64,000 nucleotides of DNA, taken from contig CABJBA010000008.1 in assembly GCA_902363735.1 (NCBI GenBank), positions 172,583-236,582 of the forward strand, written 5' to 3'. Position numbers and translations under genes: made by a program. The stretch's first letter is position 1, and every line of letters begins with the position of its first letter. Source of the DNA: Clostridiaceae bacterium. GTDB taxonomy: Bacteria > Bacillota > Clostridia > Lachnospirales > Lachnospiraceae. Shown in pieces: positions 9,271-17,269 of the stretch. The notes beneath the pieces were generated by a model that was not told the DNA's origin, ran no database searches, and was given only the letters and a program-made list of their open reading frames with translations.

Positions 9271-11778
9271 TCATCTGCTGTAACTGTCAGCTACGCTGCG
9301 GATTACCAGGTTTTCCCTTAATAAGTCCACTGAAACAGGGTTTTTGAACTCATTTTTATTAATGCAGACCGTAATCCCCGACCGTGATGTGATATCAAAA
9401 AAGTTGTCAGAAAACACAACATCATAATTCTTTAAATATAGTTCCGCATACTGACAGAAGCTGGAGGACTTTACTGTAATACAGAAGCTTTCCTCTGTTT
9501 CTGAAATATCAGTATCATAAGCCAGGGCTTTAAAATCAAAATGCTTTGGCTTTACAAACAAAACCGTCCGTTCCTGAACCAGTTCCCCTCCCTGGTATAA
9601 GCGGAATGCGGAAAAGATGGAAGAACGGATTTCCTCCCGGTCCGTCCACTGGGAAAAATCAGCTTCTGCAGCTTTGAATACGGACAGTGGGGGGATAATT
9701 CCTTCTGCTGTTTCCTTCTTTAACACATGAAAATCATGATCCTGGAGCAGAATTTCCATCCTCCACTCCTGCTGTTCTCTTGTATCGTTATGAACGTAAT
9801 AGGACACACGCGGAGACATCTCCTCTTCTTCCCCAATGGAAATGGTAAGGGGGCTGTAAAATCGTTTTGCCCCGTAATGGAGAGCCTTCCAGCGGCCATA
9901 GTAATCAATACTGGCCCAGGATGCTACAGGCCAGCAGTCATTAAGCTGCCAGTAAAGCGAGCCCATGCACTGTCCCCGTTTCCTTCTCCAATGTCCCACG
10001 CCGTACTCAATGGCCTTTAGCTGGAGAATCTGGGATATGTATGCCAGGGAATCCGTATCTTTGGGATAAAGGAAGTAATCAGCGATATAATTTAATATTT
10101 TTCCGTTTGCGGCAGGGTTTTTCTGGTGAGATTCCATTACCCTGCTGAAAATATTCCGGTCTTCCTTCAGGGTAAAGGACGCTATGGTTTTGCTGTGGGG
10201 AAAGGACTGAAATCCATACTCTGAACAAAAGCTGAAATCTCCATATTCGGTAAAGGGCTTTCCTGAATGCCATACTTCCCAGTAATGCTGATCCCCTCTG
10301 TTCATTGCATTGGGGCTGTCAAAGGCTCCCCCTGAAGATGGGGAGGAAGGCCAGAAAAAGGTCACGTCATCACAGGACTTTATAACCTTGGGAAGAATAT
10401 ATTCAAATATCTTAATATAATCTGCCTTATATCTGGGATGGTGGCCTTTGATTCTGGCCCACTCATCTCCCCAGCCCCATTCCATTTCATTGTTTCCGCA
10501 CCATAGGGCCAGACAGGGATGGTTTCTTAAACGGCGGACATTGTCCTTGGTTTCTTCCACAATATTTTCTTCAAAATGGTCATTTAGAGCATAGACATTA
10601 CACCCAAACATCAAATCCTGCCAGACTAAAATTCCTTTTTCATCGCATTTATCATAGAAATAATCATCCGGGTAATAGCCTCCGCCCCAGACCCGTAAAC
10701 AGTTAAAATTAGCAGCAGCACAGTCCTCGATCAGGCGCTCCGTCCGCTCTTTTGTCACTCTGGTAAAAATACTGTCCTCCGGAATATAATTGGCTCCCAT
10801 GGCAAAAATCTTTACCCCGTTGACCGTAATGGCAAATTCATTTCCATATTCATTTTCATCTGTGCTTACGGTTACGGTCCTCAGGCCAATTCTGTATTCA
10901 CAGCTGTCATAGGTGACTTCTGCATGATCAAGCAGAAATACACTCACCTTATACAAAGGCTGGTCTCCCAAGCCGTTGGGCCACCACAGGCGGGGATTAT
11001 GGATAATTTCCTCCGTTTGTACCTCTTTACTGTCTTGAATCTTTTCTGAAATAAGAACGCCTTCCGGGTCCCTGATTTCCACTTTTGTAAACCACTTCTG
11101 CCCTGTTTTCACTTTATCAGACAGTGTCTTTATCTTTATCTCAAAATGCAGCATTACCCTTCCGGCCTCTTCATGATTCTGGCGAATGCGCACGTCCTCC
11201 AGCTTTGCACCGCTGGAATATTCCAGGGCAATGTTACGAAAAATCCCCATATCAGGAAGTTGGGGGCCCCAGTCCCAGCCAAACATATAATGAGCTTTGC
11301 GTAGAGCCCCATTTCCCCGGATGCAGCCGGTTGAAGCATAAAAGATATCATTTTGGGCATTTTCTTTTCTCACAAAATCCAGTGGGGAATGAAAGAAGAC
11401 CTCAATTTTGTTTTCTCCCGGATGCAGGTACTCCTTAACTGGAAAACGGTATGTTCTGTGCATATCATCCGTCTCTGCCACCAGCCTGTCATTGATGCAG
11501 ACAGAAGCAATGGTATCAATTCCATGACATACAAGTTCCACCAAATCTGACTGCAAATCCTCCCCTGACACCCGGAAACTTCTCTTATATGTATAATTAT
11601 TTCCCATCAACTCCCGGACACCGTACTCATTGCATCTCCAGTAAGGGTCTTCTATCAGCTTCTGCTCCAGCATGTGACTGATCACAGTTCCCGGAACCAG
11701 CCCTTTATAAACAAAGCCGAAACCGTCACCCTCCCGCCTCCACTGCCAAATGCCATTTAAAGACTGTATGTTACCCAT
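9271..11778 (-). CDS. Glycoside hydrolase family 2 beta-mannosidase-like enzyme
   Basis: An 835-residue GH2 protein with N-terminal sugar-binding jelly roll (~1-190), Ig-like domain (~195-300) and TIM-barrel catalytic domain (~310-650). The acid/base motif WCGNNEMEW places E431, and the nucleophile motif SEYGFQSFP places E520. The NNE form and WQDLMFGCN are typical of beta-mannosidases rather than beta-galactosidases; some GH2 exo-glucosaminidases are close relatives. There is no signal peptide, so it is expected to act on imported oligosaccharides. It follows directly after the sugar permeases in the operon, with AGGAGG near the start. Confidence 0.85.
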   Translation of the reverse strand: MGNIQSLNGIWQWRREGDGFGFVYKGLVPGTVISHMLEQKLIEDPYWRCNEYGVRELMGNNYTYKRSFRVSGEDLQSDLVELVCHGIDTIASVCINDRLVAETDDMHRTYRFPVKEYLHPGENKIEVFFHSPLDFVRKENAQNDIFYASTGCIRGNGALRKAHYMFGWDWGPQLPDMGIFRNIALEYSSGAKLEDVRIRQNHEEAGRVMLHFEIKIKTLSDKVKTGQKWFTKVEIRDPEGVLISEKIQDSKEVQTEEIIHNPRLWWPNGLGDQPLYKVSVFLLDHAEVTYDSCEYRIGLRTVTVSTDENEYGNEFAITVNGVKIFAMGANYIPEDSIFTRVTKERTERLIEDCAAANFNCLRVWGGGYYPDDYFYDKCDEKGILVWQDLMFGCNVYALNDHFEENIVEETKDNVRRLRNHPCLALWCGNNEMEWGWGDEWARIKGHHPRYKADYIKIFEYILPKVIKSCDDVTFFWPSSPSSGGAFDSPNAMNRGDQHYWEVWHSGKPFTEYGDFSFCSEYGFQSFPHSKTIASFTLKEDRNIFSRVMESHQKNPAANGKILNYIADYFLYPKDTDSLAYISQILQLKAIEYGVGHWRRKRGQCMGSLYWQLNDCWPVASWASIDYYGRWKALHYGAKRFYSPLTISIGEEEEMSPRVSYYVHNDTREQQEWRMEILLQDHDFHVLKKETAEGIIPPLSVFKAAEADFSQWTDREEIRSSIFSAFRLYQGGELVQERTVLFVKPKHFDFKALAYDTDISETEESFCITVKSSSFCQYAELYLKNYDVVFSDNFFDITSRSGITVCINKNEFKNPVSVDLLRENLVIRSVADSYSR

Positions 11779-11793
11779 GCGTTTTGCCTCCTG

Positions 11794-12618
11794 TTATGCC
11801 TTTAATCCGCTGGTTGCAATTCCTTCAACAAAGTTTCTCTGAAAAATGGCAAAGCAGATAATCACCGGAAGTACAAATACAACCGCTGCTGCCATAAGCC
11901 TTGACCAGTCTATGGAATACTCACTCATATACTGCTGCAATCCCAGGGAAAGTGTATACATATTAGGTTTTGTAATGAAAATCAGGGGATAGAGATAATC
12001 ACTCCATGCGTCCAAAAATGCATAGATTCCGATTGTGGTCAGCACCGGCTTGCAAAGAGGCAGCGAAATCTTATAATAACGCTGAAACTCCGTAGCCCCG
12101 TCAATTTCTCCCGCCTCAATTAAGCTGTTTGGAATTCCAGCAAAAAACTGCCGGACAATGACGATATAATATGCCTTTCCAAAAAATGCAGGCAGAATCA
12201 GAGGGATATAAGTGCTGGTCAGCCCAAGTCTGGAATAAATTTTATACATAGGAACCATGGTTACTGTAATGGGAATCATCATGGTCGCCATGACCAGACC
12301 GGAAATAATATCTGCTCCTTTCCACTTGATCTTTGCCAGAGAATAAGCAATCAGGGGAGTGACCAAAAGCTGTCCCACAAGAGAAATGGCTGTTATAAAC
12401 ACCGTATTGCCCATATACCGGAAATATGGAATTGCTGCAAATGCTGCCGGATAGTTGTCTGTCACCCACTGCCGCGGAAATACTTTTACAGGAATGGTAA
12501 AGGCATCGCTGTTGGTTTTAAAAGAAGTGAGCACCATTACCATAAAGGGGGATATGAAAATCAAAGCCAGTACAGCAACCAGGGCAAAAAACAAAATCCT
12601 GCCTAAACTCTTCTTCAT
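11794..12618 (-). CDS. Sugar ABC transporter permease, MalG type (CUT1)
   Basis: A 274-residue permease with the family's N-terminal FISPFMVMVLTSFK segment, six predicted membrane helices, and the EAA-type loop EAGEIDGATEFQRYYKISLPL that contacts the ATPase. It ends with the usual FVEGIATSGLKA tail. It partners the upstream MalF-type permease; the two genes are only 2 bases apart. No ATPase is encoded in this operon, so a shared MsmK-type ATPase from elsewhere must drive it. Confidence 0.9.
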   Translation of the reverse strand: MKKSLGRILFFALVAVLALIFISPFMVMVLTSFKTNSDAFTIPVKVFPRQWVTDNYPAAFAAIPYFRYMGNTVFITAISLVGQLLVTPLIAYSLAKIKWKGADIISGLVMATMMIPITVTMVPMYKIYSRLGLTSTYIPLILPAFFGKAYYIVIVRQFFAGIPNSLIEAGEIDGATEFQRYYKISLPLCKPVLTTIGIYAFLDAWSDYLYPLIFITKPNMYTLSLGLQQYMSEYSIDWSRLMAAAVVFVLPVIICFAIFQRNFVEGIATSGLKA

Positions 12619-12620
12619 GG

Positions 12621-13544
12621 TTATTCACCTCCTGCATCTTCTGTTGCTTTTTTAGTTACCTTGGTCATAATAACAGTTAAAATTGCAACAAGAACAAATA
12701 AAACCCATGCCATTGCCGTAGCCTTACCCATTTTTAAATATGTAAACGCATTGTGAAACACGTACAAAGGATACATGAGAATGGAGTTCTCAGGGCCGCC
12801 TGCCGCACTTCCGCCCTTTACCCCTGCATTTGCACTGATAATAATGTAAGCCTGCTGGAAATACTGGAACGCATTAATCAGGCTTAAGATGGCCTGATAG
12901 ACCAAAACGTGGGCAATGCATGGAATCGTAATATGTAAAAACCTCTGGATTTTGCCGGCACCATCAATTTCCGCCGATTCATAATAGCTTCTGGGAACAG
13001 ACTGGAGAGCGGACATGCATACCAGCATCATGGTTCCTGTGTTCCAGGTTCCCATGAGCACCAAAGCCCACTTTGTATAGCGGGCATCCATCAGCCAGGT
13101 CGGGCCGCTGATACCAAACCAGCTTAATACATTGTTGATATAGCCGTATGTGGGGTCAAACATCCAGATCCATACCATTGTGGCCGCAACCATAGGAATG
13201 ACGGAAGGGAGGAAAAACGCCGTCCTGACAAATCCCCTTCCTTTAAATTTCCCGCATACAATGCTGGCCAGAAGAAGGGCCACTGTTAAATTAACAGGCA
13301 TGGATACAAAGGCCATAAATAAAGTATTCCCCAGGCTTTTCCACACCAGAGGATCGGCAAAAATGTCTTTAAAGTTATCAAGCCCCACCCATCGGGGCGC
13401 CGTTACCGCATTAAATTTTGTAAAGCTGTAATACAGGGAGCTTACTAACGGATATACGCTAAAAGCCAAGAACCCCAGAATCCACGGGGAAGAAAACAAC
13501 AGCCCGTTGATAAAGTTCCGCTGTGCCTTATTTCGTCCTTTCAT
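12621..13544 (-). CDS. Sugar ABC transporter permease, MalF type (CUT1)
   Basis: A 307-residue integral membrane protein with the CUT1 pattern: first helix SPWILGFLAFSVYPL, LDNFKDIFADP, and the coupling loop ESAEIDGAGKIQRFLHITIPC. It forms the channel with the MalG-type protein encoded downstream and takes substrate from the lipoprotein encoded upstream. A good ribosome site (AGGGGAC...) precedes the ATG. Substrate is probably an oligosaccharide given the two intracellular glycosidases that follow. Confidence 0.9.
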   Translation of the reverse strand: MKGRNKAQRNFINGLLFSSPWILGFLAFSVYPLVSSLYYSFTKFNAVTAPRWVGLDNFKDIFADPLVWKSLGNTLFMAFVSMPVNLTVALLLASIVCGKFKGRGFVRTAFFLPSVIPMVAATMVWIWMFDPTYGYINNVLSWFGISGPTWLMDARYTKWALVLMGTWNTGTMMLVCMSALQSVPRSYYESAEIDGAGKIQRFLHITIPCIAHVLVYQAILSLINAFQYFQQAYIIISANAGVKGGSAAGGPENSILMYPLYVFHNAFTYLKMGKATAMAWVLFVLVAILTVIMTKVTKKATEDAGGE

Positions 13545-13573
13545 TCCTTTGTCCCCTCTCCAATATTAAGATA

Positions 13574-13612
13574 GAGGCACTGCAAGATGCAGATTTCTGC
13601 TTACAGCGCCCC
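13574..13612 (-). other. Intercistronic hairpin between sugar-binding protein and permease genes
   Basis: On the minus strand a 13-bp stem forms between 13612-13600 and 13586-13574 when G-U pairs are allowed. There is no T-run after it. Its position just past a binding-protein gene resembles the other intercistronic hairpins in this window and may set the excess of binding protein over permease. Confidence 0.4.
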
Positions 13613-13634
13613 CGTTTTATGAATTTTCCAGTTG

Positions 13635-14957
13635 TTATTTTAAGTTTGCGCTCTGTCCGGAAAGGGCCTTCAGTGCTTCTTCAGGAGTCTGTGTTCCTGC
13701 GTAAACCGTGTCCAGGGTGGCATTTACCATAGATATGTACTCGCCGTAATCTGCCATAGCCGGATACTGGATTCCCTTTTCCAGCTTCAGTGCATCAATA
13801 AACTCTGCAAATCCCGGGACTGCAATAATATCAGCATCGTCATATAAAGCCTTTACTGCCGGAAGATTTCCGGTTCCAAGGTCGATGATCTTGGCGCCTT
13901 CCTGGCTGCAGAGCCACTTGGTGAAATCCCAGGCTCCTTCTTTGTTCTTAGCCATAACCGGAACGGCTACGGAGTCAGTCTCAAAACGGCTGGTTCCTCT
14001 CAGTTCAGGATTGGCTTCTGTTCCTGGAATCAGGGTAATGCCCCAGTTAACGGTTGATTTAAAATTCTTCATCATGGTCGGCAGCCAGGAACCGTCAAGA
14101 CGGAACAACTGCTTTCCCTGGAAAAACATATCCTGCTCCGTATAACGGTTTGTATTAGCCGTTCCGATAAAGCCGTCAAGAGCCTTTCCTCCAAACTGAT
14201 CCCTGAACTTCACATTCATGTTTAAGCTGGCTAAATTACCTGGATTTTCCGGGGTTGGCTTTCCTTCTTCACTCCACCATCTTCCCCCAAAGCCGTAAAT
14301 CAGCTCCTGTCTGGCAGAGGCATATGGGAATAAGGGATAACCCAGAACTTCTATATTTCCGCTGCCATCCACCTTGGTAGCTGCCACTGCCATCTCATAC
14401 ATTTCTTCCATGGTCTTTGGAGGCTCGGTAAAGCCCGCTGCTTCCAATAAATCCTTGTTGTAGAACATCTGGATTGTATACGCATCTAAAGGAAGGGCAT
14501 AGATATCTCCGTCAATGGTATTAGCTGTAATAGCCTGTTCAGAATAAATGGAGGCATCAAAGGATTCCCCATCTGCAAATGGCTGCAGGTTTTCCAGAAG
14601 TTCGTTCTTCTGATACTGCATTACGGTCTGGTTGCTGATCTTGATTACGTCAGGTGATTCATTGCTGCTCATGGCAACGATTACCTTCTGATCGTCGGTA
14701 ACGCTTAAGCCCTCTACCTTATACTTACTCTGGGAAGCATTGTACTCACTGATTGCTTTCTCATAAACAAGAGCCTCATCACCTGTGTTGTTGTACCAGA
14801 AGGTGACAGCCTGTGCCTCTGCATTTCCTGCTGCAGCTGCCCCTCCGTTTGCTGTGGTCTGGGCAGCTGTTGTCTGACCTGTTGACCCGCCGCCGCAGCC
14901 TGAAACCGCCAATGCTGCCATGCCTGCTGCCATGATAATACTGATTGCTCTTTTCAT
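13635..14957 (-). CDS. Sugar ABC transporter substrate-binding lipoprotein (SBP family 1)
   Basis: A 440-residue extracellular binding protein. The signal peptide ends at the lipobox LAVSGC, followed by a low-complexity Thr/Ala/Gly linker. FWYNNTGDEALVYEKAISEYN and the later WDFTKWLCSQEGA segment are typical of family 1 oligosaccharide-binding proteins. It is the first gene of the operon containing the GH2, D-amino-acid and GH9 genes, with GGAGG upstream of the ATG and a consensus promoter at 15034-15062. The ligand is unknown. Confidence 0.92.
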   Translation of the reverse strand: MKRAISIIMAAGMAALAVSGCGGGSTGQTTAAQTTANGGAAAAGNAEAQAVTFWYNNTGDEALVYEKAISEYNASQSKYKVEGLSVTDDQKVIVAMSSNESPDVIKISNQTVMQYQKNELLENLQPFADGESFDASIYSEQAITANTIDGDIYALPLDAYTIQMFYNKDLLEAAGFTEPPKTMEEMYEMAVAATKVDGSGNIEVLGYPLFPYASARQELIYGFGGRWWSEEGKPTPENPGNLASLNMNVKFRDQFGGKALDGFIGTANTNRYTEQDMFFQGKQLFRLDGSWLPTMMKNFKSTVNWGITLIPGTEANPELRGTSRFETDSVAVPVMAKNKEGAWDFTKWLCSQEGAKIIDLGTGNLPAVKALYDDADIIAVPGFAEFIDALKLEKGIQYPAMADYGEYISMVNATLDTVYAGTQTPEEALKALSGQSANLK

Positions 14958-14986
14958 AAATTACCTCCTTACAGAATTTTGTTTTG

Positions 14987-15019
14987 AACTTTTTGTTGAC
15001 TACATTTCAACTTTTTGTT
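14987..15019. promoter_or_regulatory. Direct repeat, candidate operator for the glycan/D-amino-acid operon
   Basis: The 11-base sequence AACTTTTTGTT occurs at 14987-14997 and again at 15009-15019. The starts are exactly 22 bases (two helical turns) apart, between the predicted transcription start and the first gene. That geometry suits a dimeric regulator, most simply the adjacent YheO-like protein. Function is inferred. Confidence 0.45.
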
Positions 15020-15033
15020 TAATTTATATTTTA

Positions 15034-15062
15034 TATATACTATGCTTTTTATATTTTGTCAA
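15034..15062 (-). promoter_or_regulatory. Promoter of the glycan/D-amino-acid operon
   Basis: On the minus strand a perfect TTGACA (15062-15057) is followed after 17 bases by TATATA (15039-15034). It faces the lipoprotein gene starting at 14957 and would drive the whole operon down to 3646. Confidence 0.7.
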
Positions 15063-15143
15063 CAATAATATCATTATTTATTTTATTTTTTTGTTTGTTT
15101 TTAATAGTTATTTTTTTATCTTAAACAAATACTTTATTAATAC

Positions 15144-15172
15144 TGGACTTTGCTTTATATTTCATTTATAAT
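15144..15172 (+). promoter_or_regulatory. Possible promoter of the YheO-like regulator gene
   Basis: A perfect TATAAT at 15167-15172 is preceded by a weak TGGACT (15144-15149) with a 17-base gap. It points toward the regulator gene and lies back to back with the operon promoter. Confidence 0.4.
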
Positions 15173-15207
15173 TCTTTTATACATTTTGTTGAAAGGAAAA
15201 CATTATT

Positions 15208-15852
15208 ATGGGATATGTTTCTGATAACTTAAACCTGCTGTCTGATATTGCCAAATGTATTGCCATGCAGTTTGGAGAAAACTGTGAGGTAGTTCTCCAC
15301 GACCTCACATTACCATATGACAAAACTATCGTCGCAATCTGGAACGGTCATGTGACCGGAAGAAAAACTGGAGACGGAGGAACCAACGCAGGACTGGAAA
15401 TACTAAAGGGCTCTGCGTCACCGGACGACCAGTACAGCTATATCAATGCCACCCATACCGGGCGGATTCTGCGCTCTTCCAGCAAATATTTCAGGGACGA
15501 GTATGGAAAAGTGAATGGAAGCATGTGCATCAATCTGGATATTACAGATATGATCAAATGCGAAAATGCACTTCGTTCACTCACAAGCTCCGGCAGCACC
15601 TCCAGCCTCCAGACTCCGGAACTCTTTGTGGGAAACGTGGATGAGCTGTTGGAAATCATGATGAAAGAGGCGGTCAATATGACCGGAAAATCTGTGGGAA
15701 ATCTGACAAAAGAAGAAAAGGTGGCCATTGTACACGGTCTGGAGGATAAGGGGTTTTTTCTCATAAAAAAAGCAGCCGAAAAGCTGGCTGATTTTTTAGG
15801 ACTGTCCCGGTACAGTATTTATAATTACTTAAATGAAACAACCACTCATTAA
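15208..15852 (+). CDS. YheO/DauR-like transcriptional regulator (PAS-like domain plus HTH)
   Basis: A 214-residue protein with an N-terminal YheO-type PAS-like sensor domain (~5-120) and a C-terminal helix-turn-helix of the HTH_22 type (~165-212; AEKLADFLGLSRYSIYNYL). Known members include DauR, which controls D-arginine catabolism in Pseudomonas, and many others sit next to RidA or D-amino-acid genes. Here it is divergent from the operon with a D-serine dehydratase-like enzyme, a D-aminoacylase and RidA, so it is the likely local regulator. A GAAAGGA ribosome site precedes the ATG. It is one of few plus-strand genes in the window. Confidence 0.85.
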   Translation: MGYVSDNLNLLSDIAKCIAMQFGENCEVVLHDLTLPYDKTIVAIWNGHVTGRKTGDGGTNAGLEILKGSASPDDQYSYINATHTGRILRSSSKYFRDEYGKVNGSMCINLDITDMIKCENALRSLTSSGSTSSLQTPELFVGNVDELLEIMMKEAVNMTGKSVGNLTKEEKVAIVHGLEDKGFFLIKKAAEKLADFLGLSRYSIYNYLNETTTH

Positions 15853-15863
15853 ATCATTACAGG

Positions 15864-15904
15864 AAAAGAAGCGGAAGCATTGATTCCATGCTGCCGCCTC
15901 TTTT
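15864..15904. terminator. Bidirectional rho-independent terminator
   Basis: A long near-perfect stem between 15864-15880 and 15888-15904, with A-run before and T-run after. It ends both the YheO-like gene (plus) and the export operon arriving from the right (minus). Confidence 0.8.
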
Positions 15905-15933
15905 ATACAAAATCAGGTCCCCATTTCTGCTGA

Positions 15934-17265
15934 CTATGAGCCGCTATATACCTTTGCCCCCTCATAAAGCCCTTCCGAATCCACATAGTCAATCACTCTC
16001 TGACCTTCCAAAATCCCCTCTCTGATCACAGTCTGGGTGATAGTCTTGTACTCCACTTCCACGGGCATTTGGGCTGCCCTTCCCTTTTGAATAACATAGA
16101 CATAATTCTGGGCATCAGTTTCAAACACTGCGCTGGAGGGAACCACCAGTTTATTCTCCCCCTGATACAATGTAAAGCGGATGTTGACTCCATACCCTTC
16201 TTTTTCCTCTAATTCTTCCGGCTGGTCCATGTCAATTTTTACATGAACCCGGTATTCATCCATTCCCAGAGCCGAAATCCCCTTGGCCGCATAATCATAG
16301 ATCTGGCTGATGGTTCCGCTGTATATCTCTTCCTGATTCCTCAGCTGAAACACCACTGTAACCGGGTCTCCCGGTGCCAGATAAGGCGCAATACTGGTAA
16401 GCACATCAGACTCCGCCTGAATATTTCCCAGACTGCTTATCATTGCAGCTGTTTCTCCTGCCTGGATATAGGACATATCCTTAACCGGAAGAGAAGTCAC
16501 AATTCCCTCCCTGTCTGCGGATACCACACACTTTTGAAGTCTGTTTTCCAACTGCTCCAAGGTGGTTTCCTGGGACTTGATCTGAGACTTTAATTGTTCC
16601 TCCACGCTCTCATAGAACCTTCCGTTAATGGTAGTCTCATCAATTCCCTGTGTCCTCAGACTTTCCAGAAACCGTCTGCTCTCCTCATACCGTCCTTTAA
16701 CCTGTTCCCAAGCCAAGGCAGAGTATTCATAAGAAGCCCGGTTCTGCTCCCATTCTACCTTAGAAATACTTCCTGCCTCATACAAGGTCTGAGAGGCATC
16801 ATAAACGGTCTTTGCCGCCTGGTAATCCGCCTCTTTGGCAGCCACTTCCTGTCTGATGGAATCTAAGTACTCCTGAGGCGAGGAAGTCATCACCTGTCCG
16901 ATCCGGCTCTGCTCCAGCTTGGCTCTGTAGCCGGATAAAGCGCTTTCACAAAGGGATTTTTCACTCAAAAGATCGGAATCGTCAATAGTAAACAGGGTAT
17001 CCCCTTCCTTTACCCTGTCATTTTCCCGTACCAAAACCTCTTTTACCGGACCCGGCACCTCTGAAACCAGACGGAATACCCCTCCTGAAGTAATAATTCC
17101 CTCTTCCGTATAACGGTCTTCCACCGTCTGTAAGGAAGCCTCCGTTATTTCCACCTTCATCCCCCTTAAGCCCTTTATCGCCATCCCTCCCACAAATAGA
17201 AAGGCAGCAGCTCCTGCTGCTAAAAGACAGATTTTCTTTTTTCTTCCTTCCAATCGGATTTTCAT
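15934..17265 (-). CDS. HlyD/MacA-like efflux adaptor (membrane fusion protein)
   Basis: A 443-residue protein with one N-terminal membrane helix (~12-30), a lipoyl-like half-motif (PGPVKEVLVRENDRVKEGD), a long alpha-hairpin (~95-240, heptad-like) and a beta-barrel/MP domain to the end. This is the domain order of HlyD/MacA adaptors. In Firmicutes such proteins work with an FtsX-type permease and a LolD-type ATPase to export peptides or other molecules across the single membrane. Both partners are encoded immediately upstream, the permease 4 bases away. Cargo is unknown. Confidence 0.85.
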   Translation of the reverse strand: MKIRLEGRKKKICLLAAGAAAFLFVGGMAIKGLRGMKVEITEASLQTVEDRYTEEGIITSGGVFRLVSEVPGPVKEVLVRENDRVKEGDTLFTIDDSDLLSEKSLCESALSGYRAKLEQSRIGQVMTSSPQEYLDSIRQEVAAKEADYQAAKTVYDASQTLYEAGSISKVEWEQNRASYEYSALAWEQVKGRYEESRRFLESLRTQGIDETTINGRFYESVEEQLKSQIKSQETTLEQLENRLQKCVVSADREGIVTSLPVKDMSYIQAGETAAMISSLGNIQAESDVLTSIAPYLAPGDPVTVVFQLRNQEEIYSGTISQIYDYAAKGISALGMDEYRVHVKIDMDQPEELEEKEGYGVNIRFTLYQGENKLVVPSSAVFETDAQNYVYVIQKGRAAQMPVEVEYKTITQTVIREGILEGQRVIDYVDSEGLYEGAKVYSGS

Positions 17266-17269
17266 AAGC

